Shown one piece after another: positions 8,532-16,989 of a stretch of 33,594 nt of DNA. The notes below the pieces were generated by a model that saw only the letters and a list, made by a program, of their open reading frames with translations, had not been told where the DNA came from and did no database searches. The stretch lies in the NCBI RefSeq assembly GCF_008728965.1, contig NZ_VSMC01000030.1, positions 1-33,594 on the forward strand, given 5' to 3'. How positions within the stretch are numbered: the first letter of the stretch is position 1; each line of letters opens with the position of its first letter. Origin of the DNA: Heminiphilus faecis. GTDB taxonomy: Bacteria > Bacteroidota > Bacteroidia > Bacteroidales > Muribaculaceae. The translations under genes were made by a program, and so were the position numbers.

Positions 8532-8625
8532 AAAAAAAACAATATTGAAAAGGCTTTTTTTTGAGAAAAAAACAATATTGAAAAGGCTTTTTTTGAGAAA
8601 AAAACAATATTGAAAAGGCTTTTTA
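8532..8625. repeat. Three tandem 32-33 bp repeats upstream of the ATPase promoter
   Basis: Three near-identical units, each an A-run of 7-8, then CAATATTG (8540, 8573, 8605), then AAAAGGC, then a T-run, joined by GAG. The spacings are 33 and 32 bp. Homopolymer lengths differ slightly between copies. The array starts beside the ATPase -7 element and lies in the gap between the divergent ATPase and cysE genes. Confidence 0.9.
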
Positions 8626-8703
8626 AAGGGAAATACGGCATTTGTTTTCAAAACAGCCATACTCATCTATTATTTTAAAATTGTATAATATTGGATTTTT
8701 GCC

Positions 8704-8711
8704 TACATTTG
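8704..8711 (+). promoter_or_regulatory. Promoter -7 element of the cysE operon
   Basis: TACATTTG matches TAnnTTTG and ends only 7 nt before the cysE ATG. Transcription would start at or within a few bases of the start codon, suggesting a leaderless or nearly leaderless mRNA. Confidence 0.5.
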
Positions 8712-8718
8712 CAGTTAA

Positions 8719-9642
8719 ATGACAGGACTTAATTCACAACATGAGTTGCTTATGCGTGAGACCGCCACTGCACTGTCAGGCGGCGACGATCTTACCAATA
8801 TATGCCCATCGCACTGGAGGGGAGAGCCGCTCCCTGCACAAAGTGCGGTAAAAGAGATTATTGCACTTGCGCGGGCTATCATATTCCCCGGTTTTTTCGG
8901 AGACAGCGACGTGACACGCAACAATCTGCCCTACTTCACGGGACTTTGGATAGAGAAGCTCTATAAACTGCTTACAGAACAAATCCATGCGGGAATGTCG
9001 ATGGAACTTCATAAGGACAGAGCGCAACATTTTGAAAAAGCCGAACTCGAAGCCTCGGACAAAGCATGCATGTTCATAAGGCGTCTGCCCGAATTGCGCA
9101 GGCTTCTAAACACCGATGTCGTAGCCACTTATCACGGTGATCCGGCGGCGGTATCAGTCAGAGAGGTGATATACTGCTATCCCGGCATAAAAGCGATAAG
9201 CAACTATCGCATAGCCCATGAGCTGGTACTTCTTGATGTGCCCATACTTCCGCGAATGATAAGCGAGATGGCCCATAGCGAGACCGGTATAGACATACAC
9301 CCCGCAGCATCCATAGGCGAAGCCTTTACCATTGACCACGGTACAGGCATTGTAATCGGGGCAACAGCCATAGTGGGGCACAACGTGAAGATATATCAAG
9401 GCGTAACATTAGGAGCCAAAAGCTTTGATCTCGACAAAAACGGCAATCCTGTCAAAGGCGAGCCTCGTCACCCGATCATAGGCAACAACGTGATAATATA
9501 CTCCAACGCCACCATACTCGGACGCATAACCATAGGCGACAACGCAGTGATAGGAGGCAATATATGGGTGACCGAAAATGTCGCTCCGGGAGAAAAACTT
9601 ATACAAGCCAAAGCCAATAACGTATTAAGACTGAAGCATTGA
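8719..9642 (+). CDS. cysE: Serine O-acetyltransferase
   Basis: 307 residues, the length of the longer Bacteroidetes serine acetyltransferases. It transfers acetyl from acetyl-CoA to L-serine, giving O-acetylserine for cysteine synthesis in the cytoplasm. The helical N-terminal part ends near the YHGDPAA and REVIYCYPG segments. The left-handed beta-helix starts near residue 190 with GIDIHPAASIG, then IDHGTGIVIGATA (catalytic DHG-type motif), GVTLGA, and later hexapeptide repeats. It is the first gene of a six-gene rightward run, and its TGA overlaps the next ATG by one base. Confidence 0.93.
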   Translation: MTGLNSQHELLMRETATALSGGDDLTNICPSHWRGEPLPAQSAVKEIIALARAIIFPGFFGDSDVTRNNLPYFTGLWIEKLYKLLTEQIHAGMSMELHKDRAQHFEKAELEASDKACMFIRRLPELRRLLNTDVVATYHGDPAAVSVREVIYCYPGIKAISNYRIAHELVLLDVPILPRMISEMAHSETGIDIHPAASIGEAFTIDHGTGIVIGATAIVGHNVKIYQGVTLGAKSFDLDKNGNPVKGEPRHPIIGNNVIIYSNATILGRITIGDNAVIGGNIWVTENVAPGEKLIQAKANNVLRLKH

Positions 9643-11189
9643 TGAAAACCGAAACTTACGAAATGGTAGCCAAGACCTTTCAGGGATTGGAAGAGATACT
9701 GGCCAAAGAGCTAACCGACCTCGGAGCACAAAACGTGACAGCAGGCCGACGCATGGTAGCATTTGAAGGCGACAAAGAGCTGATGTACAAAGCCAATCTT
9801 TGCTGCCGCACGGCACTGCGCATACTTAAACCCATTGTCAAGTTCACAGCCGATGACCCCGACACTCTGTATGAGATGACGAAGGACTTCGACTGGACAA
9901 GCATAATGTCTGTCGACAAGACCTTTTCGATAGACTCCGTGGTCAACTCCGATACATTCACCCACTCGCGCTATGTGACCTACCGCGTCAAAGACGGCAT
10001 AGTGGACTTTTTCAAAGACCGCTTCGGAGCAGACAAACGCCCCGGCGTCAGGCTTCAGGACGCTGACGTCATAATAAACGCGCACATCGACGGAAATCGC
10101 GTGACCCTGTCGCTCGATTCATCGGGCGAGTCGCTCCACAAGCGCGGCTACCGTGTGGCACAGACCGATGCACCAATCAATGAAGTGCTTGCCGCCGGCA
10201 TACTACTGAAAAGCGGCTGGCACGGCGAGTGCCCGCTGGTGGATCCGATGTGCGGCTCCGGCACATTCCTCATTGAGGCCGCACTCATAGCCGCAAACAT
10301 AAATCCCGGCGTATACCGTAAAAACTTCGCATTCGAGCAATGGAACGATTTTGACGAAGAACTCTTTGAGCGTCTGTATAACGATGACTCCGGAGAGCGC
10401 GAGTTTGACTACAAAATATACGGAAGCGACATATCGCCCAAAGCCATAGCCATAGCGGAGAAAAACATCAAGCAGGCAGGTGTGGGCCGCTATATCGACC
10501 TAAGCATCAAACCGCTTTCACAATGGACCGAAGCTCCTGCCGGCGGAGTGCTTGTCACCAATCCGCCATACGGCGAGCGCATATCGGTGGCCGATATGGA
10601 CGGGCTGTATGAAATGATAGGCAACAAGCTCAAAAACGTGTTCAAAGGATATCACGCATGGATAATAGGCTATCAGGACGACTACTTCAAGCGCATAGGT
10701 CTCGCTCCTTCGGTAAAGATGCCGATGCTTAACGGCTCGCTCGAATGCGAGCTACGCGAATATATCATATTTGAAGGCGACTACAAGAGCTTCCGCAAGA
10801 GCGGAAATTCGCTGCGTAAAGAATCAACGGATTCAAAGGGGAAAGGCAAAGCACCACGACGGCTTACCGACAGCGAGTGGCGCATAGCGGCCCGCAAAAA
10901 AGGGTTCGGAGGAAAGGACGGCAACAAAGATGACCGACGCAGAGGCAACCGGCGTCCCGCCGGAAAACCGAGCCCGCTCGAAGACAAATACAAAGCAAAA
11001 AAACTCGGACGGCAAAAAAAAGAGGAAGCCCGGATGCCCAAACCGGAGACAACAATCGCAGAGAATCCGCTTGCCGTAAGACGCAATGAAAAAGCACTGA
11101 AGATGATAACAGGCAAAAAACCGTCAATACCCACAATGCGCTCCCGTAAAGGCTGGCGCACGGGCGACAACAACAAAGAAAAAAATTAA
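9642..11189 (+). CDS. rlmL: THUMP-domain class I SAM-dependent 23S rRNA (guanine-N2)-methyltransferase, RlmL-like
   Basis: 515 residues from the ATG at 9642; an upstream TTG at 9639 is less likely. The N-terminal ferredoxin-like/THUMP region (about 1-160, starting with AKTFQGLEEILAKEL) is followed by a Rossmann methyltransferase with DPMCGSGTFLIEAA near 202 and the NPPYGER catalytic motif near 307. This matches the N-terminal half of E. coli RlmKL, which makes m2G2445; the second (RlmK) half is absent, as in many non-proteobacterial homologues. The last about 130 residues are Lys/Arg-rich, low-complexity and probably disordered, perhaps for RNA binding. It overlaps the cysE stop by one base. 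Confidence 0.88.
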   Translation: MKTETYEMVAKTFQGLEEILAKELTDLGAQNVTAGRRMVAFEGDKELMYKANLCCRTALRILKPIVKFTADDPDTLYEMTKDFDWTSIMSVDKTFSIDSVVNSDTFTHSRYVTYRVKDGIVDFFKDRFGADKRPGVRLQDADVIINAHIDGNRVTLSLDSSGESLHKRGYRVAQTDAPINEVLAAGILLKSGWHGECPLVDPMCGSGTFLIEAALIAANINPGVYRKNFAFEQWNDFDEELFERLYNDDSGEREFDYKIYGSDISPKAIAIAEKNIKQAGVGRYIDLSIKPLSQWTEAPAGGVLVTNPPYGERISVADMDGLYEMIGNKLKNVFKGYHAWIIGYQDDYFKRIGLAPSVKMPMLNGSLECELREYIIFEGDYKSFRKSGNSLRKESTDSKGKGKAPRRLTDSEWRIAARKKGFGGKDGNKDDRRRGNRRPAGKPSPLEDKYKAKKLGRQKKEEARMPKPETTIAENPLAVRRNEKALKMITGKKPSIPTMRSRKGWRTGDNNKEKN

Positions 11190-11211
11190 AATAAACCATA
11201 CAGTATAAATC

Positions 11212-12501
11212 ATGAACGGATACAAAGTACTACTTCTCGGCTCGGGAGGCCGCGAATCGGCACTGGCATGGAAAATGAGCCAAAGTCCCCTACTGCGCAA
11301 GTTATATATAGCACCCGGCAACGGCGGTACAACAGAATACGGTACCAACGTCAATATATCGCCGACCGACTTCGAAGCCATAGAACAATATGTATCCGAC
11401 CATCATATCGACCTGATAGTCGTGGGCAACGAAGATCCGTTGGTGAAGGGCATATACGACTACTTCAAAGAGAAAAACGTGCCTGTGGTCGGTCCGAGCA
11501 AAGAGGGCGCGCGTCTTGAAGGCAGCAAGGACTTCGCCAAGCGCTTCATGCAGCGCCACGACATACCCACAGCCCGCTACCAGAGCTTCACAGCCGATAC
11601 TCTTGAAGAAGGATACCGGTTTCTCGAAGGACTGAAAGCGCCCTACGTACTGAAAGCCGACGGCCTCGCGGCCGGCAAGGGCGTGCTCATACTTGACTCT
11701 CTCGACGAAGCGAAAAAATCACTTAAAGAAATGCTTTCAGGCATGTTCGGGTCATCGTCGGCCACGGTTGTCATAGAGGAATTTCTCTCCGGCATCGAGT
11801 GCTCGGTATTTGTGCTCACCGACGGAAAAGAATATCGCATATTACCCGTAGCCAAAGACTATAAACGCATCGGCGAAGGCGATACCGGACTGAACACCGG
11901 AGGCATGGGAGCAGTGAGCCCGGTACCGTTTGCCGATGACACTTTCATGGAGAAAGTACGCACACGTATCATCGAGCCGACGGTCAAAGGTCTTGCTGAA
12001 GAGGGCATCGAATACCGCGGCTTCATATTTCTCGGGCTCATAAATGTCGAGGGCGAGCCGAAAGTAATCGAATACAATGTACGCATGGGCGACCCCGAGA
12101 CCGAAGCAGTTATGCTCCGTATAGAAAGCGACCTTCTCGAACTCATGCACGATGCCGCTCTCGGCCAACTCGGCGACAAGCCCATGGTCATAGACCCCAG
12201 AACAGCCGTAACCGTAATGATGGTATCGGGCGGATATCCGGGCGATTACGAAAAAGGCAAACCCATAAGCGGTATTGACAACGCTCACGAATGCTTTGTA
12301 TTTCAAGCCGGTACCGGCCGCAACGCATCGGGCGAGCTTGTCACGACCGGCGGCCGTGTAATTGCCGTCAGCGCCTATGGCAAGGATATTGCCTCAGCGC
12401 TTAAAAAGAGCTACGAAAATGTATCTGTCATAAACTTCGACGGTAAATACGTGCGTCGCGACATAGGACAGGACCTTATAGCCCTGCAGCAAAAAAAATA
12501 A
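11212..12501 (+). CDS. purD: Phosphoribosylamine-glycine ligase (GAR synthetase)
   Basis: 429 residues, the normal length. It makes glycinamide ribonucleotide from phosphoribosylamine, glycine and ATP, the second step of purine synthesis. Seen: the N-terminal [14 protein letters not shown] motif, NEDPLVKG, the ATP-grasp segment [37 protein letters not shown], and [13 protein letters not shown] near the metal site. It lies 22 nt after the methyltransferase gene with no promoter match in the gap, so it is likely in the cysE operon. Confidence 0.97.
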   Translation: MNGYKVLLLGSGGRESALAWKMSQSPLLRKLYIAPGNGGTTEYGTNVNISPTDFEAIEQYVSDHHIDLIVVGNEDPLVKGIYDYFKEKNVPVVGPSKEGARLEGSKDFAKRFMQRHDIPTARYQSFTADTLEEGYRFLEGLKAPYVLKADGLAAGKGVLILDSLDEAKKSLKEMLSGMFGSSSATVVIEEFLSGIECSVFVLTDGKEYRILPVAKDYKRIGEGDTGLNTGGMGAVSPVPFADDTFMEKVRTRIIEPTVKGLAEEGIEYRGFIFLGLINVEGEPKVIEYNVRMGDPETEAVMLRIESDLLELMHDAALGQLGDKPMVIDPRTAVTVMMVSGGYPGDYEKGKPISGIDNAHECFVFQAGTGRNASGELVTTGGRVIAVSAYGKDIASALKKSYENVSVINFDGKYVRRDIGQDLIALQQKK

Positions 12502-12530
12502 CAGGGTTCGACACTTGTATTACTTCGTAA

Positions 12531-13511
12531 GTGAAAGAACAGGAACTAACCGCATTTTTACACTCCCGTTACGGTTTCCTCCTGATGCTTGCAGCATCAA
12601 TGGCGGGAACCGTGACGGCTTATTTTGCCGGCGACATATCGCCACTGACAGGTAATACCGGCTTCGGATTGCCGTCGGCCAACGAATGGATCACCGGCCG
12701 CGGGCTGTCGTTGGGCATAAATCTCGCGCTCAATCTGGGCATAGCCGGCACGATGCTGTACATGAATCGCCGCTTCAACATCATACGTTCGGTATCGATG
12801 CTGCTTGCCGGCATGTTTCTTATCATGCAGGGCGCGCTCCCGTCACTGATGGGACAACTTTATGACGGCACTCTCATATGCTTTGTGGTAATGCTCGCCG
12901 TCATACCGTTTTTCACCACATTCCAGCGGACAGAGCGCACCCGACGCATATTTCTCTCATTCTGCCTGCTTAGCTTCGGGTCTCTTACCGACTACGCTTA
13001 TGCCGCCTATATACTGGCGTTTCTGATAGGCACCTTTCAGATGCAGTGTTTTACTTTCCGCGGCCTTCTGGCATCGCTCATAGGCATAATCGTGCCCTAT
13101 TGGATCATGTGGGGGTTCGGCATCATCTCACCCGACAGCTTCGCCATGCCGGAGTTTGTCAGCATATTCAAAGCGCTTGACACCCGCGAGATAGCACTGA
13201 TACTGGTATATACGGGGGTCAATCTGTTTTTAGGTATGGGCTTCGGCATATTCAATGTCATCAAGATCTACGGATACAACTCACGCACCCGTGCTTACAA
13301 CGGCTTCTGGATAGTGCTCTCACTGGTCACCGTACTGCTTGTGATAGCCGATTATTCCCATCTGGTCATCTATCTGCCCATGCTAAATTGCTGCACAGCT
13401 ATTCAGATAGGACATTTTTTCACTATAAACAATATGTTGCGCAGCTATATCGGCATCCTAAGCGTTATAGCTATATATGTAATGCTTTATATCTGGAACA
13501 TAGCCATATGA
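12531..13511 (+). CDS. Conserved multi-pass inner-membrane protein of unknown function
   Basis: 326 residues from a GTG at 12531, chosen because it gives a short polar head before the first membrane helix. I count about nine or ten hydrophobic segments, including LLMLAASMAGTVTAYF, LLAGMFLIMQGALPSL, LLASLIGIIVPYWIMWGF and a C-terminal SYIGILSVIAIYVMLYIW. There is a TRRIF basic loop in the middle. No enzyme motif is visible and I do not recognise a named family beyond Bacteroidales proteins found near pdxB. The stop overlaps the pdxB start (ATGA), so the two are translationally linked. Confidence 0.8.
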   Translation: MKEQELTAFLHSRYGFLLMLAASMAGTVTAYFAGDISPLTGNTGFGLPSANEWITGRGLSLGINLALNLGIAGTMLYMNRRFNIIRSVSMLLAGMFLIMQGALPSLMGQLYDGTLICFVVMLAVIPFFTTFQRTERTRRIFLSFCLLSFGSLTDYAYAAYILAFLIGTFQMQCFTFRGLLASLIGIIVPYWIMWGFGIISPDSFAMPEFVSIFKALDTREIALILVYTGVNLFLGMGFGIFNVIKIYGYNSRTRAYNGFWIVLSLVTVLLVIADYSHLVIYLPMLNCCTAIQIGHFFTINNMLRSYIGILSVIAIYVMLYIWNIAI

Positions 13512-14536
13512 AAATAATCGTAGAAAAAAACATACCCTTCATAAAGGGGCTACTTGAGCCTTGGGCCGAGATTAACTATCTTGCTCCAGAGGAGATAAAC
13601 CGCGAAAAAATGCTTGACGCCGACGCGCTCATAACCCGTACACGCACACGTTGCGACAAGGGACTTCTTGAAGGAAGCCGCTGCCGTCTGATAGCCACAG
13701 CTACCATAGGCACCGACCATATAGACCTTGATTACTGCAAGGAAGCGGGCATAACGGTGGCCAATGCACCCGGATGCAACGCGCCGGCCGTAGCCCAATA
13801 TGTCTTCGCTTCCATTGCAGAAGTCATGAACCGGCAAAATGATGTACGCCCACCCGAAGCCATAACTCTGGGCGTAGTGGGTGTGGGCAATGTCGGCAGC
13901 GTCATAGCACGTTGGGGCCGAGCCCTCGGCATGAATGTATTATGTTGCGATCCCCCGCGTGCCGAAGCAGAGGGAGGCGAAGGCTTCACTGACTTGGACA
14001 CTATAGCCCGACAATGTGACGTAATCACCTTTCATACACCGTTGACACGCAAGGGCAATCATGCGACATTTCACATGGCCGATAAAAATTTTTTCGACAA
14101 ACTCGCCAAGCGCCCACTTGTCATCAATAGCGCACGCGGCCCCGTAATCGACAACGAAGCTCTTATCGATGCCATAGACAACGGACAAGTATCCAATGCA
14201 GCAATAGACTGCTGGGAAGGAGAACCGCAAATAAACCGCCGTCTTCTCGACAAGGCCGCCATAGCCACCCCACATATAGCGGGCTACTCGCGAGAAGGCA
14301 AGGTAAGAGCTACGGCAATGGCGCTCAAAGCAGTCACCGGCTTCTTCAACCTGCCCGACATAGCGCCCGAAGAAGCAGTGCCGGCAGGAGCAGCCGCCAA
14401 TGTGACCCTCGCATCAATTGCCGCAAGCTACTCCCCTGCAACAGATACAAAAGCACTGAAAACCTCGCCCGACAGCTTTGAAGCATTGCGCAACCACTAC
14501 GACCTGCGACACGAAGTGCCGGAAACCACATTATAA
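13508..14536 (+). CDS. pdxB: 4-phosphoerythronate dehydrogenase PdxB
   Basis: 342 residues from the ATG at 13508; the reading frame extends 40 codons upstream inside the membrane gene, but that part is not protein-like. It oxidises 4-phospho-D-erythronate in the DXP-dependent pyridoxal-phosphate pathway. Seen: the N-terminal IIVEKNIPF signature, ATATIGTDHID, the NAD-binding GVVGVGNVGSV near residue 121, FHTPLTRKG, INSARGPVID with the conserved Arg, and ATPHIAGYS with the catalytic His. The start overlaps the upstream stop by 4 bp. CobD upstream in the window is PLP-dependent, but it lies in a different operon. Confidence 0.93.
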   Translation: MKIIVEKNIPFIKGLLEPWAEINYLAPEEINREKMLDADALITRTRTRCDKGLLEGSRCRLIATATIGTDHIDLDYCKEAGITVANAPGCNAPAVAQYVFASIAEVMNRQNDVRPPEAITLGVVGVGNVGSVIARWGRALGMNVLCCDPPRAEAEGGEGFTDLDTIARQCDVITFHTPLTRKGNHATFHMADKNFFDKLAKRPLVINSARGPVIDNEALIDAIDNGQVSNAAIDCWEGEPQINRRLLDKAAIATPHIAGYSREGKVRATAMALKAVTGFFNLPDIAPEEAVPAGAAANVTLASIAASYSPATDTKALKTSPDSFEALRNHYDLRHEVPETTL

Positions 14537-14547
14537 ATAATAATACA

Positions 14548-14946
14548 ATGGCAAAAGCCGAATATATACAACACAACCGTGAATGGCTTGCTGCAAAATC
14601 GCAAGAACCGGGTGTAAAGCCTATAGACAAAGGCATATTTTATAAACCCATAGCACATGCGAAACCCGGCGCACCGAGCCCCAACAGCAACAGCGTTGTC
14701 ACGGTACACTATACCGGACGGACAATAAACGGTAAAAAATTTGACAGCAGCCGTGGTGGCACGCCATTGGCAATGCGTCTGCGCGATCTTATACAAGGAT
14801 GGATAATCGCTCTTCAGCAGATGCATGTCGGCGACCGGTGGGAAGTCTACATACCGGCGGAGATGGGCTATGGAAAACTATCGCAACCCGGCATACCGGG
14901 CGGCTCGACACTCATATTCGATATTGAACTATTGGGTGTAAACTAA
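14548..14946 (+). CDS. FKBP-type peptidyl-prolyl cis-trans isomerase
   Basis: 132 residues without a signal peptide, so probably cytoplasmic. The FKBP core covers about residues 45-131: VVTVHYTGRTINGKKFDSS, then LIQGWIIALQQMHVGDRWEVYIP, then GYGKLSQPGIPGGSTLIFDIELL, with the usual Tyr, Phe, Asp, Trp and Ile active-site positions. The 40-residue N-terminal helix-like part is shorter than the FklB/Mip dimerisation domain. It is the last gene of the cysE operon, 11 nt after pdxB, and is followed at once by a bidirectional terminator. Confidence 0.92.
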   Translation: MAKAEYIQHNREWLAAKSQEPGVKPIDKGIFYKPIAHAKPGAPSPNSNSVVTVHYTGRTINGKKFDSSRGGTPLAMRLRDLIQGWIIALQQMHVGDRWEVYIPAEMGYGKLSQPGIPGGSTLIFDIELLGVN

Positions 14947-14948
14947 AC

Positions 14949-14980
14949 TTTTACGGCCCACTTGACGGTGGGCCGTAAAA
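14949..14980. terminator. Bidirectional terminator between the FKBP gene and recA
   Basis: TTTTACGGCCCAC and GTGGGCCGTAAAA form a perfect 13-bp stem around a 6-nt loop. T-rich arms on both strands fit termination of both convergent transcripts. Confidence 0.9.
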
Positions 14981-15004
14981 TCATCAATATAAGTCGTTCA
15001 TATT

Positions 15005-16198
15005 TCAATCGTCAAGAGCATCCTCGTCGATTGAGAAATCATCGGGAAACTCCTCATCATCTTCAAACAAGCTGTCGGCCGACGGCTCGCTCGCTTTCTT
15101 GTCATCGGAAGCGGCACTTTTCAACTTAACTTTCGGCTTGGCAGTCTTGGCCTCGCTGTCGCCGCCTTTCAGAGCCTCCATAATCTTAGCTTCGAGTTCA
15201 TCGGCAAGTTCAGGATTATCGGCTATCATGCGTTTGGCGGCCACACTGCCCTGAGCCAACTTAGAACCATCATAACTGAACCAAGAACCGCTCTTGGATA
15301 TGATGCCCAATTCCACACCGAGGTCAAGTATCTCACCCGAGCGAGAGATGCCTTCACCGAACATTATGTCGAACTCGGCACGCTTGAATGGAGGTGCCAC
15401 TTTATTTTTAACCACCTTGACCTTGGTACGGCGACCAAGCACATCCTCGCCGTCCTTGATAGTGGTGGCCGAACGTATGTCAACACGTACCGACGAATAA
15501 AATTTCAACGCATTACCGCCTGTTGTGGTCTCGGATGGGCCAAACATAACTCCGATCTTGTCACGCAACTGGTTGATAAATATACAGCATGTGTTGGTAC
15601 GAGATATGGTACCGGTCAGTTTGCGCATGGCCTGCGACATAAGACGGGCCTGAAGTCCCACACTGCGCTCTCCCATATCACCGTCGATCTCACTCTTTGG
15701 AGTAAGTGCGGCCACAGAGTCAATTACGATTATGTCAATAGCCGACGATCTTATCAGCTGCTCGGTTATCTCAAGAGCCTGTTCTCCGTTATCGGGCTGC
15801 GCGATAAGCAGATTATCGACATCCACCCCAAGTTTCTCGGCATAAAAACGGTCAAAAGCATGCTCGGCATCGATTATAGCCGCTATCCCGCCCTTTTTCT
15901 GCGCTTCGGCTATGGCATGGATGGCCAACGTGGTTTTACCGGAAGACTCCGGTCCGTAAATTTCGGTGATACGTCCGCGAGGAAATCCTCCTACCCCAAG
16001 AGCAAAATTAAGTCCTATCGAACCTGTAGGTATCACTTCGATATCCTCTACACGGTCATCGCCGAGTTTCATTATCGAACCGCGTCCAAAATTTTTCTCG
16101 ATGCGCTCCATAGCCTGAGTCAGAGCACTTAACTTCGCCGCAGCAGGATTAGCCGTATCAGCGCCTTTCTTTATCGTAGTCTTTTTAGTTTTGTCCAT
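15005..16198 (-). CDS. recA: Recombinase A
   Basis: 397 residues. Binds ssDNA, promotes homologous strand exchange and triggers SOS-type repressor cleavage. Walker A is GPESSGKT (82-89), Walker B is [12 protein letters not shown], and the DNA-binding loops follow [20 protein letters not shown] and [14 protein letters not shown]. The C-terminal tail after about residue 340 is longer than E. coli RecA and ends in a very acidic run ([20 protein letters not shown]); acidic RecA tails are known to restrain DNA binding. The gene is monocistronic, between the shared terminator and a TATCTTTGCA promoter. I saw no obvious LexA-type operator in the short leader. Confidence 0.98.
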   Translation of the reverse strand: MDKTKKTTIKKGADTANPAAAKLSALTQAMERIEKNFGRGSIMKLGDDRVEDIEVIPTGSIGLNFALGVGGFPRGRITEIYGPESSGKTTLAIHAIAEAQKKGGIAAIIDAEHAFDRFYAEKLGVDVDNLLIAQPDNGEQALEITEQLIRSSAIDIIVIDSVAALTPKSEIDGDMGERSVGLQARLMSQAMRKLTGTISRTNTCCIFINQLRDKIGVMFGPSETTTGGNALKFYSSVRVDIRSATTIKDGEDVLGRRTKVKVVKNKVAPPFKRAEFDIMFGEGISRSGEILDLGVELGIISKSGSWFSYDGSKLAQGSVAAKRMIADNPELADELEAKIMEALKGGDSEAKTAKPKVKLKSAASDDKKASEPSADSLFEDDEEFPDDFSIDEDALDD

Positions 16199-16235
16199 GA
16201 TAAATAAACGTTTGTCTATATTAATATTTTTCTAA

Positions 16236-16245
16236 TGCAAAGATA
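16236..16245 (-). promoter_or_regulatory. Promoter -7 element of recA
   Basis: The minus strand reads TATCTTTGCA, a full TAnnTTTG match, about 40 nt before the recA ATG. Confidence 0.6.
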
Positions 16246-16540
16246 ACGCCTATGCCGTGCCGAAGCGCAGCCCACCGAAGTTAAAAAACAATAAAACACT
16301 TAATACCACGAAACGCAATGTAAAAAACGCTTGTCAACCAGCGCCAATGTTGGCAGGAACACCGGTACCACGGCATCCGGCTGCGACCCGCATGGCCTCT
16401 TGTATGGCCGTCCGGATATGCGGGCGCCGTGCTACTGGCGCCCCTACCAATCTGTTGCATTTTAATAGTTCAAACGTAGTTTGCAGCTGACTCCAATCTG
16501 CCGGCCCCACTGTTCCACAGATTTTGCGGATGATATATAT
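16246..16540. other. Gene-free interval with several GC-rich hairpins
   Basis: No convincing gene. A compact structured block spans 16328-16443. GGGCGCC/GGCGCCC (16422-16428 with 16437-16443) is a perfect 7-bp stem. GCATCCGG pairs with CCGGATATGC (16373-16380 with 16412-16421) apart from a 2-nt bulge. On the minus strand a small CGCT/AGCG hairpin is followed by six T (16322-16327). This could be a small RNA upstream of recA on the same strand, or a degraded element. No clear promoter match was found for it. Confidence 0.35.
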
Positions 16541-16577
16541 AAAAGACAGGCATGGCAAAAAGCCATACCTGTCTTTT
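16541..16577 (-). terminator. Terminator of tRNA-Pro
   Basis: AAAAGACAGGCATGGC and GCCATACCTGTCTTTT pair over 16 positions with one mismatch around a 5-nt loop, directly after the tRNA on its strand, with T-rich sequence at the 3' side. Confidence 0.85.
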
Positions 16578-16580
16578 ATG

Positions 16581-16653
16581 TCGGGGTGAGAAGACTCGAA
16601 CTTCCGACCTCCACGTCCCGAACGTGGCGCGCTGCCAACTGTGCTACACCCCG
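16581..16653 (-). tRNA. tRNA-Pro (anticodon CGG)
   Basis: A 73-nt cloverleaf. The acceptor arm CGGGGTG pairs with CACCCCG, the anticodon stem is CCACG/CGTGG with loop TTCGGGA (anticodon CGG, codon CCG), and the T loop is TTCGAGT. The discriminator is A. The 3' CCA is not encoded. A TATCTTTG promoter lies about 20 nt upstream and a hairpin terminator directly downstream. Confidence 0.95.
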
Positions 16654-16671
16654 AGGCCGATAATTCGACCG

Positions 16672-16679
16672 CAAAGATA
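16672..16679 (-). promoter_or_regulatory. Promoter -7 element of tRNA-Pro
   Basis: The minus strand reads TATCTTTG about 18 nt ahead of the tRNA 5' end, with a TTGACA-like stretch about 10 nt further upstream. The rest of the gap up to 16976 is AT-rich and holds no supportable gene. Confidence 0.5.
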
Positions 16680-16976
16680 AGACTTTTTTGTCAATCGGCA
16701 ATCAGATTCACAATAAATTTATCTGAATCTATATTCGAAATCTTCCAATAAGAGGCAAAACGATAATTCTATTCACTTTCCCTTGCGACAAAGTATAGCA
16801 TCGAAATGAGACTAAACAAGTATCCGATGTGCACAAACATAACCTATGGTAACTTTCACAGACTTCATTCTGCAATACAAAAAAGCCACAGTACTAATAT
16901 ACTACATCAAATTCGCATATATCCCGACAGGACGTTTAAAAACCACACCAAACTTTACCAATTATGGGAAAAACCG

Positions 16977-16984
16977 TATCTTTG
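16977..16984 (+). promoter_or_regulatory. Promoter -7 element of the Ig-like lipoprotein operon
   Basis: TATCTTTG ends 5 nt before the ATG at 16990. Transcription would start about at that ATG, so either the mRNA is leaderless or the in-frame ATG at 17014 is the true start. Confidence 0.5.
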
Positions 16985-16989
16985 TAATT

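Noticed and set aside
8478-8666. 62-codon minus-strand frame with repeated SLFNIVFF units
   Set aside because: It is produced by the tandem DNA repeats, overlaps the ATPase promoter and start, and depends on repeat spacing. It is better explained as regulatory DNA.
13388-13507. 40-codon N-terminal extension of pdxB
   Set aside because: It lies inside the membrane protein gene. Family alignment from memory and the ATGA overlap both put the start at 13508.
16257-16558. Short frames on both strands between recA and tRNA-Pro (77 and 74 codons)
   Set aside because: They overlap each other, have no promoter and no family features. The block looks structured rather than coding.
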